64,000 nt of DNA from PR03 sp031362725 (GTDB lineage Bacteria; Myxococcota_A; UBA9160; PR03): the NCBI GenBank assembly GCA_031362725.1, contig JANLTC010000222.1, positions 25,513-89,512 of the forward strand, given 5' to 3'. Positions 35,327 through 49,101 of this stretch are shown here, in pieces; the stretch's first letter is position 1; the number at the start of each line of letters is the position of its first letter. The notes under the pieces were generated by a model. The model was given only the letters and a program-made list of their open reading frames with translations, ran no database searches and was not told where the DNA came from. The translations under genes were made by a program, and so were the position numbers.

Positions 35327-36742
35327 ATGCACACGGGCGCCGCGCGCGCACTCGTCGAGGAGAGCTGGGAGTCGTCGATCCTGCCAGCACTCGAGCGCTA
35401 CATCGCGATCCCGGCGAAGTCCCCCGCGTTCGACCCGGAGTGGCAGCAGAACGGGCATCTGGAGCGCGTCGTCGCGCTCGCCGCCGAATGGGCGCATTCG
35501 CAGCGCATCGACGCACTACAAGTCGAGACCGTGCGGCTGCCCGGCCGAACGCCCGTGCTGCTACTCGAAGTGCCGGGCGACATCGATGACACCGTCTTGT
35601 TGTACGGGCATCTCGACAAGCAACCCGAGATGACCGGCTGGAGCGACGGACTCGGACCCTTTACACCGGTGCGCCGCGGCGACCGCCTCTATGGGCGCGG
35701 CGGTGCCGACGACGGCTACGCCGTCTTCGCTTCGGTGACGGCCATCCGCGCGCTGCGATCCCAGCGCGCCCGACACGCGCGCTGCATCGTGTTGATTGAA
35801 ACCTGCGAGGAAAGCGGCAGCTTCGACCTGCCCTTCTACATCGAGCACCTGCGCGATCGCATCGGCCGCCCGAGCCTCGTCGTGGGTCTCGACTCCGGCT
35901 GCGGCAACTACGAACAGTTGTGGTGCACGACGTCGCTGCGGGGAATTGCGGGGGGAGCACTGCGCGTACGCGTGCTCGACGAAGGCGTGCACTCGGGCGA
36001 CGCCGGGGGCGTCGTGCCTTCGAGCTTTCGGATCGCGCGCCACGTGCTCGATCGCGTGGAAGACGCGGCGACCGGCGCGATCCGTCCGCGCGAGTTCCAC
36101 GCCGAGATTCCCGCCGAGCGCGCACTGCAGGCGCAAGCCGCCGCGCAGGTGCTGGGCGCGATCCTCCACGAGCGCTTTCCGTTCGCAGCGGGCACCTCAC
36201 CCGTCACCCGCGACGGCGCCGCGTTGGTGCTCAATCGAACCTGGCGTCCGGTTCTCGAAGTAACCGGCGCCGATGGGCTGCCTACACTGCGCAGCGCGGG
36301 CAACGTATTGCGCCCGGAGACCACGCTCAAACTGTCGCTGCGGTTGCCGCCGACTCTCGATGCGGCGACGGCCACCCGGCGCCTCGGTGAGATCCTCTGC
36401 GCCGACCCGCCCTACGGCGCCGCGTTGAGCTTTGAAGGCGACGCGGCGGCGCAGGGCTGGAATGCGCCCGAGACGGCAAGCTGGCTCGGCGAGGCGCTGT
36501 CGAGCGCGTCGCGCGACTGGTTCGGCCGCGACGCGGTCGCGATGGGCGAAGGCGGCACGATCCCGTTCATGGCGATGCTCGGCGCACGCTTTCCGGCGGC
36601 GCAGTTCGTCATCACCGGCGTGCTCGGCCCCGGCGCCAACGCGCACGGGCCGAACGAGTTCCTTCACGTACCGACAGCGAAACGCCTCACCGGCGCAGTC
36701 GCACAGGTGCTCGCGGCGCATGCCGCGTCCCACAGCGGCTAG
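35327..36742 (+). CDS. M20-family metallopeptidase
   Basis: The 471-residue product has LLYGHLDKQPEM with the first zinc-ligand region, LYGRGGADDGYAVFAS with the bridging Asp, and VLIETCEESGSF with the Glu-Glu catalytic base/ligand pair. SLVVGLDSGCGNY and FVITGVLGPGANAHGPNEFL give the fourth and fifth ligand regions. The dimerisation lid lies between (LRVRVLDEGVHSGDAGGVVP). This matches the M20A/dipeptidase branch (carnosinase-like, YgeY/DapE-like). There is no signal peptide, so it is cytoplasmic. The 2-bp gap to the exported CxxCH protein gene indicates one transcript. The substrate is uncertain. Confidence 0.86.
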   Translation: MHTGAARALVEESWESSILPALERYIAIPAKSPAFDPEWQQNGHLERVVALAAEWAHSQRIDALQVETVRLPGRTPVLLLEVPGDIDDTVLLYGHLDKQPEMTGWSDGLGPFTPVRRGDRLYGRGGADDGYAVFASVTAIRALRSQRARHARCIVLIETCEESGSFDLPFYIEHLRDRIGRPSLVVGLDSGCGNYEQLWCTTSLRGIAGGALRVRVLDEGVHSGDAGGVVPSSFRIARHVLDRVEDAATGAIRPREFHAEIPAERALQAQAAAQVLGAILHERFPFAAGTSPVTRDGAALVLNRTWRPVLEVTGADGLPTLRSAGNVLRPETTLKLSLRLPPTLDAATATRRLGEILCADPPYGAALSFEGDAAAQGWNAPETASWLGEALSSASRDWFGRDAVAMGEGGTIPFMAMLGARFPAAQFVITGVLGPGANAHGPNEFLHVPTAKRLTGAVAQVLAAHAASHSG

Positions 36743-37134
36743 CAGCCGCGACCCAATATTATGTCGTTCGACTGGGCGCGCAGACGACTCGCCCCCAGGA
36801 CGAGATCCCTGCATCGTAGTGGCGGCTACGGCGCGAGGAGCGCAACGCTGACGTGGAGGGACGCGCGCCCAGCCGCGGGGCGAGCGAGGTCCCGCTCGAG
36901 GCGACCGCGGGCACGGGAACACGGCGTCGCGAAGCGCGTGAAGGCCTACCGGCTGGAGCGCGCTGGATCCCCGATCGCGGGCTCGTCGTCTCCGTGCGCC
37001 CGGGTCTCCCGCTCGGACTACGCGGCACCGGCGTCCGTGGGCGCGCCGTGGAGAGCGCGCCTAGACTCGCCTCTGCGCGTTCGCCCCGGCGGGCGAGCCG
37101 ATCGGAGCCAGATGCGTTCGCAGTTGCGGGGCCA
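36743..37134. other. intergenic stretch without recognised gene
   Basis: These 392 bp lie between the M20 peptidase and the hybrid kinase, both on the plus strand. Six-frame reading gives only low-complexity Arg/Ser/Pro sequence with no domain. The hybrid kinase promoter is presumably here. No clear -35/-10 pair, repeat or strong hairpin was found by eye. Confidence 0.5.
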
Positions 37135-41265
<4,131 letters not shown>

Positions 41266-41277
41266 AGCTCCGGCCGA

Positions 41278-41315
41278 CCAGTCCGGACCGGGTTCGCATC
41301 GCGCGATGATACGCG
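41278..41315. repeat. 38-bp direct repeat, copy 1 (duplicated pcm start region)
   Basis: Matches 43627-43664 in 37 of 38 positions, with the last 34 identical. In copy 2 the sequence covers the pcm start codon (GGTTCGCAT on the plus strand), its first codons and the bases upstream. Here it lies 13 bp after the hybrid kinase stop with no gene attached. Confidence 0.85.
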
Positions 41316-41367
41316 ACGCACGCCCCGGAGAGCCGCGTCGGGTCAGCCCGTCGCGGCAGTCCAAGCA

Positions 41368-42123
41368 ATGACCGATGTGAGTTCCGTGAGTGGGACGTAC
41401 ACCGCATCGAGGCAGCAGGTGCTGATCCTCGGACCCGTCGAGCGCGCGCGCTTTCTGTCCGGCCATCTGCTCCTTCTCGGCTACCGCGCGGCGGGAGCCC
41501 CGGACGTGACCGAAGCGCTCCGCCTGCTCGCGCTGGTGTCCCCACCGATTCGCGTCGGCCTGCTCGCCAGCGATCATGGCCTGGCTGATCCCGCGGCGGC
41601 GCTGCGCGAGATCGCCGCGCTCTCGCCGCATCCCCTGCAGTGGATCGCGATCGGAAGCCGGCCGGGCGATTCGGAACTCGAGACCCTGCGCGGAGCCGGC
41701 ATCTGCTTCTCGCTCTTCGATCCATTCAGCGACGACGAGCTGCGCTTCGTCGTGAGCGAAGCGCAGCATGCCGGCTCTCCGGAAGTCCGGCGCATCGAGC
41801 CTCGCGTTCCCACCGTGATGCGCGCGCGTGTCACGACCAAGACCGGCGAACGCGTGGCGGTGGTCTGCAATCTCTCGACCCTCGGCGCCTATCTGGCGAC
41901 CCCGCGGCCGGCGATGCGCAGCGGAGCGCTGACGCTGCACGTGCCGCTCGAAGGCGGTGAAGTCGAGATCCGGGGTCTCGTGATGTGGAACAACGTCCCC
42001 GGCAACCTGCGGCGGCCCAACGCACCGGTCGGGATGGGCATCCGCTTCACCGAAGTGTCGCCTGCAGCGGCGACGGCGCTCGCGCACTACGTCGCGGAGC
42101 GCGCGAAGGCGTATCGGCTCTGA
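41368..42123 (+). CDS. degenerate receiver-PilZ domain protein
   Basis: The 251-residue product has an N-terminal Rossmann-like domain of about 130 residues (QQVLILGPVERARFLSGHLL, GYRAAGAPDVTEALRLLALV). It looks like a response-regulator receiver but lacks an obvious phospho-accepting Asp. A C-terminal PilZ domain follows (EPRVPTVMRARVTTKTGER, VCNLSTLGAYLATPRPAM, PVGMGIRFTEVSPAA) with the (D/N)xSxxG motif NLSTLG. The RxxxR element is partly present (RVPTVMR). PilZ domains bind cyclic di-GMP, so it probably transmits that signal. It is on the same strand as the hybrid kinase but separated by the 38-bp repeat. Confidence 0.8.
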   Translation: MTDVSSVSGTYTASRQQVLILGPVERARFLSGHLLLLGYRAAGAPDVTEALRLLALVSPPIRVGLLASDHGLADPAAALREIAALSPHPLQWIAIGSRPGDSELETLRGAGICFSLFDPFSDDELRFVVSEAQHAGSPEVRRIEPRVPTVMRARVTTKTGERVAVVCNLSTLGAYLATPRPAMRSGALTLHVPLEGGEVEIRGLVMWNNVPGNLRRPNAPVGMGIRFTEVSPAAATALAHYVAERAKAYRL

Positions 42124-42129
42124 TCCCTG

Positions 42130-42930
42130 TCAGGCGAAGTTCGGCGGTCGCTTCGCAAGGAACGCACGCACGGCCTCCTTGTGTTCGGGCGTCTTCCAGC
42201 ATTCGCGCAGCAGACTCGTTTCGGCGCGCTGGATCTCGCCAAGATCCGTCGCGGAACCATTGCGCGTCAGCAACTGCTTGGTCATCCGCAGTTGCGGAGC
42301 GGGATTCGCGCCGATCTCGCGACCGAGCGCGATTGCCTGCGCGACGACCTCATCGTGCGGCACCAGTCGATCGGCGAGGCCCTTCTCGTAGGCTTCGCCC
42401 GCGTCGTAGAGTCGACCCGAGAGACTCATCTCGCTGGCGCGCCCGAAGCCCATCCGCTGCACCAGGAAGTGCGTGCTCGCCAACTCGGGTACGAGCCCCA
42501 TCTTGATGAAGAACATCCCGAAGCGCGCGCGCTCCGAAGCGACGATCACGTCGAACGGCAGGATCATCGTCAAACCGACTCCCACCGCCGCGCCATTCAC
42601 CGCGGCGATGAGCGGCTTCGACTCGCGCACCAGCGCCACCCAGTCGAGACCACGCGGGAGTCCGCCCTCGCCGCCCGCGGTGTCCTCGCCGGGATCGCGG
42701 CCATCGATCCGTGACTGGAATGTGTCGGCCATGTCGGCGCCGGCGCAGAACCCGCGTCCCGCACCGGTGACGACGATCGCACCAACAGCGCGGTCTTCGT
42801 TGGCGCGCAGGGTCGCGTCGGCGAGTTCGACGCTCATCCGGGGCGTCCAGGCATTCAGCCGTTCGGGCCGGTTCAACGTGACGAGGGATACCTCGTCGCG
42901 GCGTTCGACGCAGATCTGTTCGTAGTTCAC
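42130..42930 (-). CDS. enoyl-CoA hydratase/isomerase (crotonase) family protein
   Basis: The 266-residue product has oxyanion-hole motifs VTGAGRGFCAGADMADTF and AVNGAAVGVGLTMILPFDVI. It also has FGMFFIKMGLVPELASTHFL, where only the second of the two classical crotonase glutamates (in VPE) is present and the first is replaced by Phe. That pattern fits PaaG/ECI-type double-bond isomerases better than classical hydratases. Start GTG 42930 has AAGGAG about 6 nt upstream. pcm lies 10 bp upstream on the same strand, so they are probably co-transcribed. It acts on an acyl-CoA in the cytoplasm. Confidence 0.87.
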   Translation of the reverse strand: MNYEQICVERRDEVSLVTLNRPERLNAWTPRMSVELADATLRANEDRAVGAIVVTGAGRGFCAGADMADTFQSRIDGRDPGEDTAGGEGGLPRGLDWVALVRESKPLIAAVNGAAVGVGLTMILPFDVIVASERARFGMFFIKMGLVPELASTHFLVQRMGFGRASEMSLSGRLYDAGEAYEKGLADRLVPHDEVVAQAIALGREIGANPAPQLRMTKQLLTRNGSATDLGEIQRAETSLLRECWKTPEHKEAVRAFLAKRPPNFA

Positions 42931-42940
42931 GGCGGCTCCT

Positions 42941-43648
42941 TCAGGGTTGATGACGTGCGGCGCCGGTCATCGGAACGAATCGCACCGGTACGACATCGCG
43001 CACTTCGACTCCGCGCTCGGTTCGGGTGTGCACTTGCAGTGTCTGTTCCTGCCCCGTCTCGCCGACGGGAATCACCAGCCGGCCACCGATGCGAAGCTGC
43101 GAGAGCAAATCGGGCGGCACCCGCGGCGCCGCCGCCGTGACCACGATGGCATCGAACGGCGCGACCTCGGGCCAGCCGCGGTAGCCGTCGCCGCTGCGGA
43201 CGTGGACGCCCTGGACGCCGAGCCGCGCGAGATCGTGCTGGGCGCGCCTCGCCAGCACATCGACGATCTCGATCGAGTAGACCGCGGCGCCGCAGGCTGC
43301 GAGCACTGCGGCCTGGTAGCCCGATCCGGTTCCCACCTCCAGCACCTTCGCGCCGGGCCCGACTGCGGCCAGCTGCGTCATCAGCGCCACGATGTAGGGC
43401 TGGCTGATGGTCTGCCCCTCGCCGATCGGCAGCGGGCGGTCTTCGTAGGCATGGGCGCGCTCGCCCGCCGGGACGAACTCGTGGCGCGGCACGTTCTTCA
43501 TCGCGGCCAGCACGCGCGGATCCACGATCTCCCGCGCCTCGAGTTGCTCGGCGATCATCCGCTGCCGCGCCGCTTCGTAGGCAGTCATGCCGGCTCCCGC
43601 TGCGGTCGCCGCGACGAGCGCCAGTGCCAATCCGGACCGGGTTCGCAT
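42941..43648 (-). CDS. pcm: protein-L-isoaspartate O-methyltransferase, exported form
   Basis: The 235-residue product repairs isoaspartyl residues using SAM. Motifs: PLPIGEGQTISQPYIVALMT (substrate loop), VLEVGTGSGYQAAVLAACGA (motif I), VYSIEIVDVLARRAQ, FDAIVVTAAAPRVP and GGRLVIPVG. ATG 43648 gives an N-terminal stretch MRTRSGLALALVAATAAGAG, which looks like a Sec signal peptide, so this Pcm may act in the periplasm, as in some other Gram-negative lineages. The start region lies inside the 38-bp repeat copied at 41278. It diverges from uvrA over 52 bp. Confidence 0.88.
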   Translation of the reverse strand: MRTRSGLALALVAATAAGAGMTAYEAARQRMIAEQLEAREIVDPRVLAAMKNVPRHEFVPAGERAHAYEDRPLPIGEGQTISQPYIVALMTQLAAVGPGAKVLEVGTGSGYQAAVLAACGAAVYSIEIVDVLARRAQHDLARLGVQGVHVRSGDGYRGWPEVAPFDAIVVTAAAPRVPPDLLSQLRIGGRLVIPVGETGQEQTLQVHTRTERGVEVRDVVPVRFVPMTGAARHQP

Positions 43649-43664
43649 CGCGCGATGATACGCG
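43627..43664. repeat. 38-bp direct repeat, copy 2 (over pcm start codon)
   Basis: This copy includes the pcm ATG (43646-43648 on the minus strand), its first codons and 16 bp upstream. The partner is 41278-41315. Both copies have the same orientation and flank the PilZ gene, the crotonase gene and most of pcm. Confidence 0.85.
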
Positions 43665-43700
43665 GCGACCCCGCCGCGCGCGGCTACTCTCGCAAGTCGC

Positions 43701-46562
43701 ATGGAACTCGACCACATCCAGATCCGCGGCGCGCGCGAGCACAACCTGCAAGGCGTCGACGTGCGCATCCCGAAGAAGCGACTCGTGGTGCTGACGGGGG
43801 TCTCGGGGTCGGGCAAGTCGTCGCTGGCGTTCGACACGCTGTACGCCGAGGGCCAGCGTCGCTACGTCGAATCGCTGTCCGCCTACGCGCGCCAGTTTCT
43901 CGGACAGATGGAAAAGCCGAAGTACGACTCGATCCGCGGCCTCTCGCCGACGATCTCGATCGAGCAGAAGACGACCGGCACCAACCCGCGCTCGACGGTC
44001 GGCACCATCACCGAGATCTCGGACTACCTGCGCGTGCTCTTCGCGCGCGTCGGCGTGCAGCACTGCCATCGCTGCGGGAACGCGGTGCACTCGCAGACGG
44101 CGGAACAGATTGCCCGGGAAATCCTTGCGGCGCCGAGCGGGACGCGCGTCGTGCTGCTCGCGCCGGTGCTGGTGAATCGCAAGGGCGAGCACCGCGAGTT
44201 GCTCACCGAATTGCGGCAGGCCGGCTTCGTGCGGCTGCGCGTCGACGGCGAGATCGCCCTGAGCGAGGGCCTCGATGCGCTCGACAAGCGCAAGAAGCAT
44301 CACCTCGAGGTGGTGGTCGACCGTCTCGTGGTCGGCGCGGGCCAGCGCGCGCGCGTCACCGATTCGGTCGAGCAGGCGCTGCGCAAGGGCGAAGGCGCGC
44401 TGATCGCGCACAGCGACGGCAAGGACCGCGTCTACTCCGAGAAGATGGCGTGCGCAGTCTGCAACCTGTCGTTTCCGGAGCTGACGCCGCAGGCGTTTTC
44501 GTTCAACAGCCCGCAGGGCATGTGCGTCGATTGCAACGGCCTCGGGGTGCGCGTCGAAATCGATCCCGCGCTGGTCGTGCCCGAAGAGTCGCTGACGATC
44601 GACGAGGGCGCCGTCAAGTCGTGGGGCAAGGAGGTTTCGGAGAAGACGAGCTGGTCCGGGCTGCGCACGCAGATCCTGGTCCAGCTCGGCGTTCCGTTCG
44701 ACGTGCCGTGGGACAAGCTCGGCAAACGCCATCGCGAACTCGTGTTGCGCGGCGCCGGCGATCGCAAGTTCAAGGTGAAGTGGGCCGGCAAGAAGGGCGG
44801 CGAAGCGACCTTCGTGATGGACTGGGAAGGCGTGCTGCCGCGTTTGATGCGCCGCTTCCGCGAGAGCACGTCCGAAAGCGCGAAGCGCTGGTACGCGCAG
44901 TTCCTCGCCGACAGCCCCTGTTCCACTTGCCACGGAACGCGACTGCGGGCCGAGAGCGCCGGCGTTCGCGTCGCGGGCCGCACGATCGTCGAGATCTCCG
45001 CGCTGACGATCGACGATGCGTGCAGGTTCTTCACCGAGCTGCGGCTCGAAGGCTCCGCCCAGAAGATCGCCATCGAGTTGTTGAAGGAGATCCGCAACCG
45101 CCTCGACTTCCTCGCCGCGGTGGGGCTCGGCTACCTCTCGCTCGACCGTGCAGGTCCTTCGCTGTCGGGCGGTGAGTCGCAACGGATCCGGCTCGCGTCG
45201 CAGGTCGGCTCCGAACTGACCGGAGTCGTCTACATCCTCGACGAGCCGTCGATCGGGCTGCATTCCCGCGACAACCAGCGCCTGCTCGAGACGCTCTTCC
45301 ACCTGCGCGACATCGGGAACACCGTGGTCGTCGTCGAGCACGACGAAGAGACGATCCGCAGCGCCGACTGGGTGATCGACTTCGGTCCCGGAGCGGGCGT
45401 CGCGGGCGGCCACATCGTGCATGCGGGCACGCCCGCGTCGCTCATGAAGAACGCCCGCTCGCTCACCGGCGCCTATCTTTCGGGCCGCGCGCGCATCGCG
45501 GTGCCCGCGGAGCGTCGCAAGCCGAGCGGCGCGCTGCAGGTGCGAGGCGCGAGCGAGAACAACCTGCGCGACCTCGATGTCGAGTTCCCGCTCGGCGTGC
45601 TGATCGCGGTGACGGGCGTCTCTGGCGCCGGCAAGTCGACGCTGGTGAACGACGTGCTGTACCCCGCGCTCGCGCGCCGGTTCCACGGCTCCTCGCAGCG
45701 CGCCGGTCGACATCGCGCGATCGAGGGGCTCGCGCAGCTCGACAAGGTGATCGCGATCGATCAGCGCCCGATCGGTCGCACACCCCGCAGCAACCCGGTC
45801 ACCTACATCAAGGTCTTCGACGAGATCCGCTTGTTCTTCGCGCAACTGCCGGGCGCGCGCGTGCAGGGCTACAAGCCCGGTCGCTTCTCGTTCAACGTGA
45901 AGGGCGGTCGCTGCGAAGCCTGTCAGGGCGACGGCATGAAGCAGATCGAGATGCACTTCCTGCCGGACGTGTACGTGAACTGCGAAGCGTGTCAGGGCCG
46001 TCGCTTCAACGAAGCCACGCTCGCCGTTCGCTACAAGGAAAAGTCGATTGCGGACGTGCTCGATCTGACCGTCCGCGAGGCGCTCGAACTGTTCGCCGCG
46101 CACCCGCGCGTGCGCGAGCCACTGACGTTGCTCTCCGACGTGGGCCTCGACTACCTGCACCTCGGCCAGCCGTCGCCGACGCTCTCGGGCGGCGAGGCGC
46201 AGCGGATCAAGCTGGCGCGCGAACTGTCGCGGCGCGGCACCGGCAAGACGCTGTACATCCTCGACGAACCGACCACGGGCCTTCACTTCGACGATGTGCG
46301 CAAACTGCTCGAGGTGCTGCAACGCCTCGTCGATGCCGGGAATACGATCGTCGTGATCGAACACAACCTCGACGTCGTGAAGTGCGCCGACTGGGTACTC
46401 GACCTGGGCCCCGAAGGCGGCCCGCTCGGCGGACATGTGGTCGCGCAGGGCACGCCCGAACAGGTGGCGCGCGTGCGCGCCTCGCACACCGGACGGCACC
46501 TCGTGCCGCTGCTGGGTGCGAAGCCGGTTTCCGGCCGGCGGCGCGCTTCGCGGGATTCGTGA
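43701..46562 (+). CDS. uvrA: excinuclease ABC subunit A
   Basis: The 953-residue product is of normal length. It recognises DNA damage with UvrB in nucleotide excision repair. It has two ABC ATPase modules: Walker A LTGVSGSGKSSLAFDTLY and VTGVSGAGKSTLVNDVLY; signatures SLSGGESQRIRLASQ and TLSGGEAQRIKLAREL; Walker B YILDEPSIGLHSRD and YILDEPTTGLHFDD. Both zinc modules are complete: CAVCNLSFPEL with MCVDC, and CEACQGDG with NCEAC. The start is ATG 43701 (MELDHIQIRGAREHNLQG). It diverges from pcm. No LexA-type operator was recognised in the 52-bp gap. Confidence 0.97.
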   Translation: MELDHIQIRGAREHNLQGVDVRIPKKRLVVLTGVSGSGKSSLAFDTLYAEGQRRYVESLSAYARQFLGQMEKPKYDSIRGLSPTISIEQKTTGTNPRSTVGTITEISDYLRVLFARVGVQHCHRCGNAVHSQTAEQIAREILAAPSGTRVVLLAPVLVNRKGEHRELLTELRQAGFVRLRVDGEIALSEGLDALDKRKKHHLEVVVDRLVVGAGQRARVTDSVEQALRKGEGALIAHSDGKDRVYSEKMACAVCNLSFPELTPQAFSFNSPQGMCVDCNGLGVRVEIDPALVVPEESLTIDEGAVKSWGKEVSEKTSWSGLRTQILVQLGVPFDVPWDKLGKRHRELVLRGAGDRKFKVKWAGKKGGEATFVMDWEGVLPRLMRRFRESTSESAKRWYAQFLADSPCSTCHGTRLRAESAGVRVAGRTIVEISALTIDDACRFFTELRLEGSAQKIAIELLKEIRNRLDFLAAVGLGYLSLDRAGPSLSGGESQRIRLASQVGSELTGVVYILDEPSIGLHSRDNQRLLETLFHLRDIGNTVVVVEHDEETIRSADWVIDFGPGAGVAGGHIVHAGTPASLMKNARSLTGAYLSGRARIAVPAERRKPSGALQVRGASENNLRDLDVEFPLGVLIAVTGVSGAGKSTLVNDVLYPALARRFHGSSQRAGRHRAIEGLAQLDKVIAIDQRPIGRTPRSNPVTYIKVFDEIRLFFAQLPGARVQGYKPGRFSFNVKGGRCEACQGDGMKQIEMHFLPDVYVNCEACQGRRFNEATLAVRYKEKSIADVLDLTVREALELFAAHPRVREPLTLLSDVGLDYLHLGQPSPTLSGGEAQRIKLARELSRRGTGKTLYILDEPTTGLHFDDVRKLLEVLQRLVDAGNTIVVIEHNLDVVKCADWVLDLGPEGGPLGGHVVAQGTPEQVARVRASHTGRHLVPLLGAKPVSGRRRASRDS

Positions 46563-46877
46563 GACGCGCAACGCCGCTGCGTCCGGAAGGTCCGGCGCGG
46601 CGCGCATGGCGCCACTCTTGGGCGCCGCAGCCCCTCTGCACACCGCTGCCCGCGCCCCGGTCGCAGCAGGACGACGCGATCGATTGACTCAACAACCCCC
46701 GCAGGGGCTTCAAGATCGACAAAAAGTCGAAACAATCGTGCCCCTGCACTCCATTGACCGGTCCCTTTTGTCCATTGGTGAGCCGGATCAATCCAATCGA
46801 TTTCCAGAGTTCACCGATTTGCACGCCGAAACGCTGTCTTCTAGTCTGCATCCACCGAAAAGACAGTGGAGGGGCGA
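46563..46877. other. 315-bp leader/intergenic region before ilvB
   Basis: No gene is supported here. The half nearer ilvB is less GC-rich than its surroundings (TTGACT at 46684, TTGACC at 46754, CTTTTGTCCATTGG), as expected for a promoter and leader. It holds the nested inverted repeats at 46697-46747. No short leader peptide with an in-frame stop was found. Confidence 0.5.
46697..46747 (+). promoter_or_regulatory. nested, mutually exclusive hairpins in the ilvB leader
   Basis: GCAGGGGC (46701-46708) can pair with GCCCCTGC (46740-46747). Inside it, TCGAC (46716-46720) and GTCGA (46726-46730) form a hairpin with an AAAAA loop. Alternatively CCCC (46697-46700) pairs with GGGG (46704-46707), which would block the outer stem. 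Two competing structures 130 bp before ilvB suggest an attenuator-like leader, but no U-tract or leader peptide is evident. Confidence 0.35.
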
Positions 46878-48579
<1,702 letters not shown>

Positions 48580-48593
<14 letters not shown>

Positions 48594-49101
48594 ACTGAGC
48601 ATCCGGACGCGCGACGACATCCACACCATCTCGCTGTTCGTGAACAACAAGCCAGGCGTGCTGGTGCGTGTGGCGTTGGTGTTCTCGCGGCGCGGCTACA
48701 ACATCGAGAGTCTCGTCGTCTCGCCTACCGTCGACGGCGACTTCTCGCGGATGACGATCACCTGCAGCGGCGATCCCGCGACGCTCGAACAGATCATCAA
48801 GCAGCTCCAGAAACTGATCGATGTCGTGCATGCAACCGACCACACCGGCGGCGACGCGTACGAGACCGAGATCGCGCTGGTCAAGCTGCGCGCCGATCTG
48901 CACGAGCGTACCGAGATCCTCCAGATCGCCGAGAACTTCGGCGCGAAGGTGACCGACTATGGTCAGGAGTCGTTGATCCTGCGCGTCTACGGCGACAGCG
49001 AGAAGCTCGACGCCTTCATTGCGCTGTTGCGTCCGTACGGCATGCGCGAGCTGGTTCGCTCCGGCAAGATCCTGATGGTTCGCGGCGTCCAGGAGACCTG
49101 A
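48580..49101 (+). CDS. ilvN: acetolactate synthase small (regulatory) subunit
   Basis: The 173-residue product has an N-terminal ACT domain (DIHTISLFVNNKPGVLVRVA, FSRRGYNIESLVVSPT) that binds valine for feedback inhibition. A C-terminal ALS_ss_C domain follows (TEIALVKLRADLHERTEILQ, FGAKVTDYGQESLILRVYGD). TTG start at 48580 with GGAG 7 nt upstream lies inside the 3' end of ilvB (14-bp overlap), giving matched subunit synthesis. The downstream gene starts within its stop (TGATG). ilvC is not here but lies at 60603-61625. Confidence 0.95.

Noticed and set aside
42927..46643. A 1238-codon open frame on the minus strand antisense to uvrA and covering pcm
   Set aside because: It is His/Arg/Gln-rich without domains and mirrors uvrA codons; long antisense frames are expected at this GC content. 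UvrA and Pcm explain the region fully.
46866..46877. GTG 46866 as the ilvB start
   Set aside because: The only good ribosome-binding site (GGAGG 46868-46872) lies after it and is correctly spaced for ATG 46878.
46605..46877. Leader peptide frame with several Ile/Leu/Val codons before ilvB (around 46731-46775)
   Set aside because: The frame has no short stop and runs on into ilvB out of phase, so it does not look like a classical attenuator peptide.
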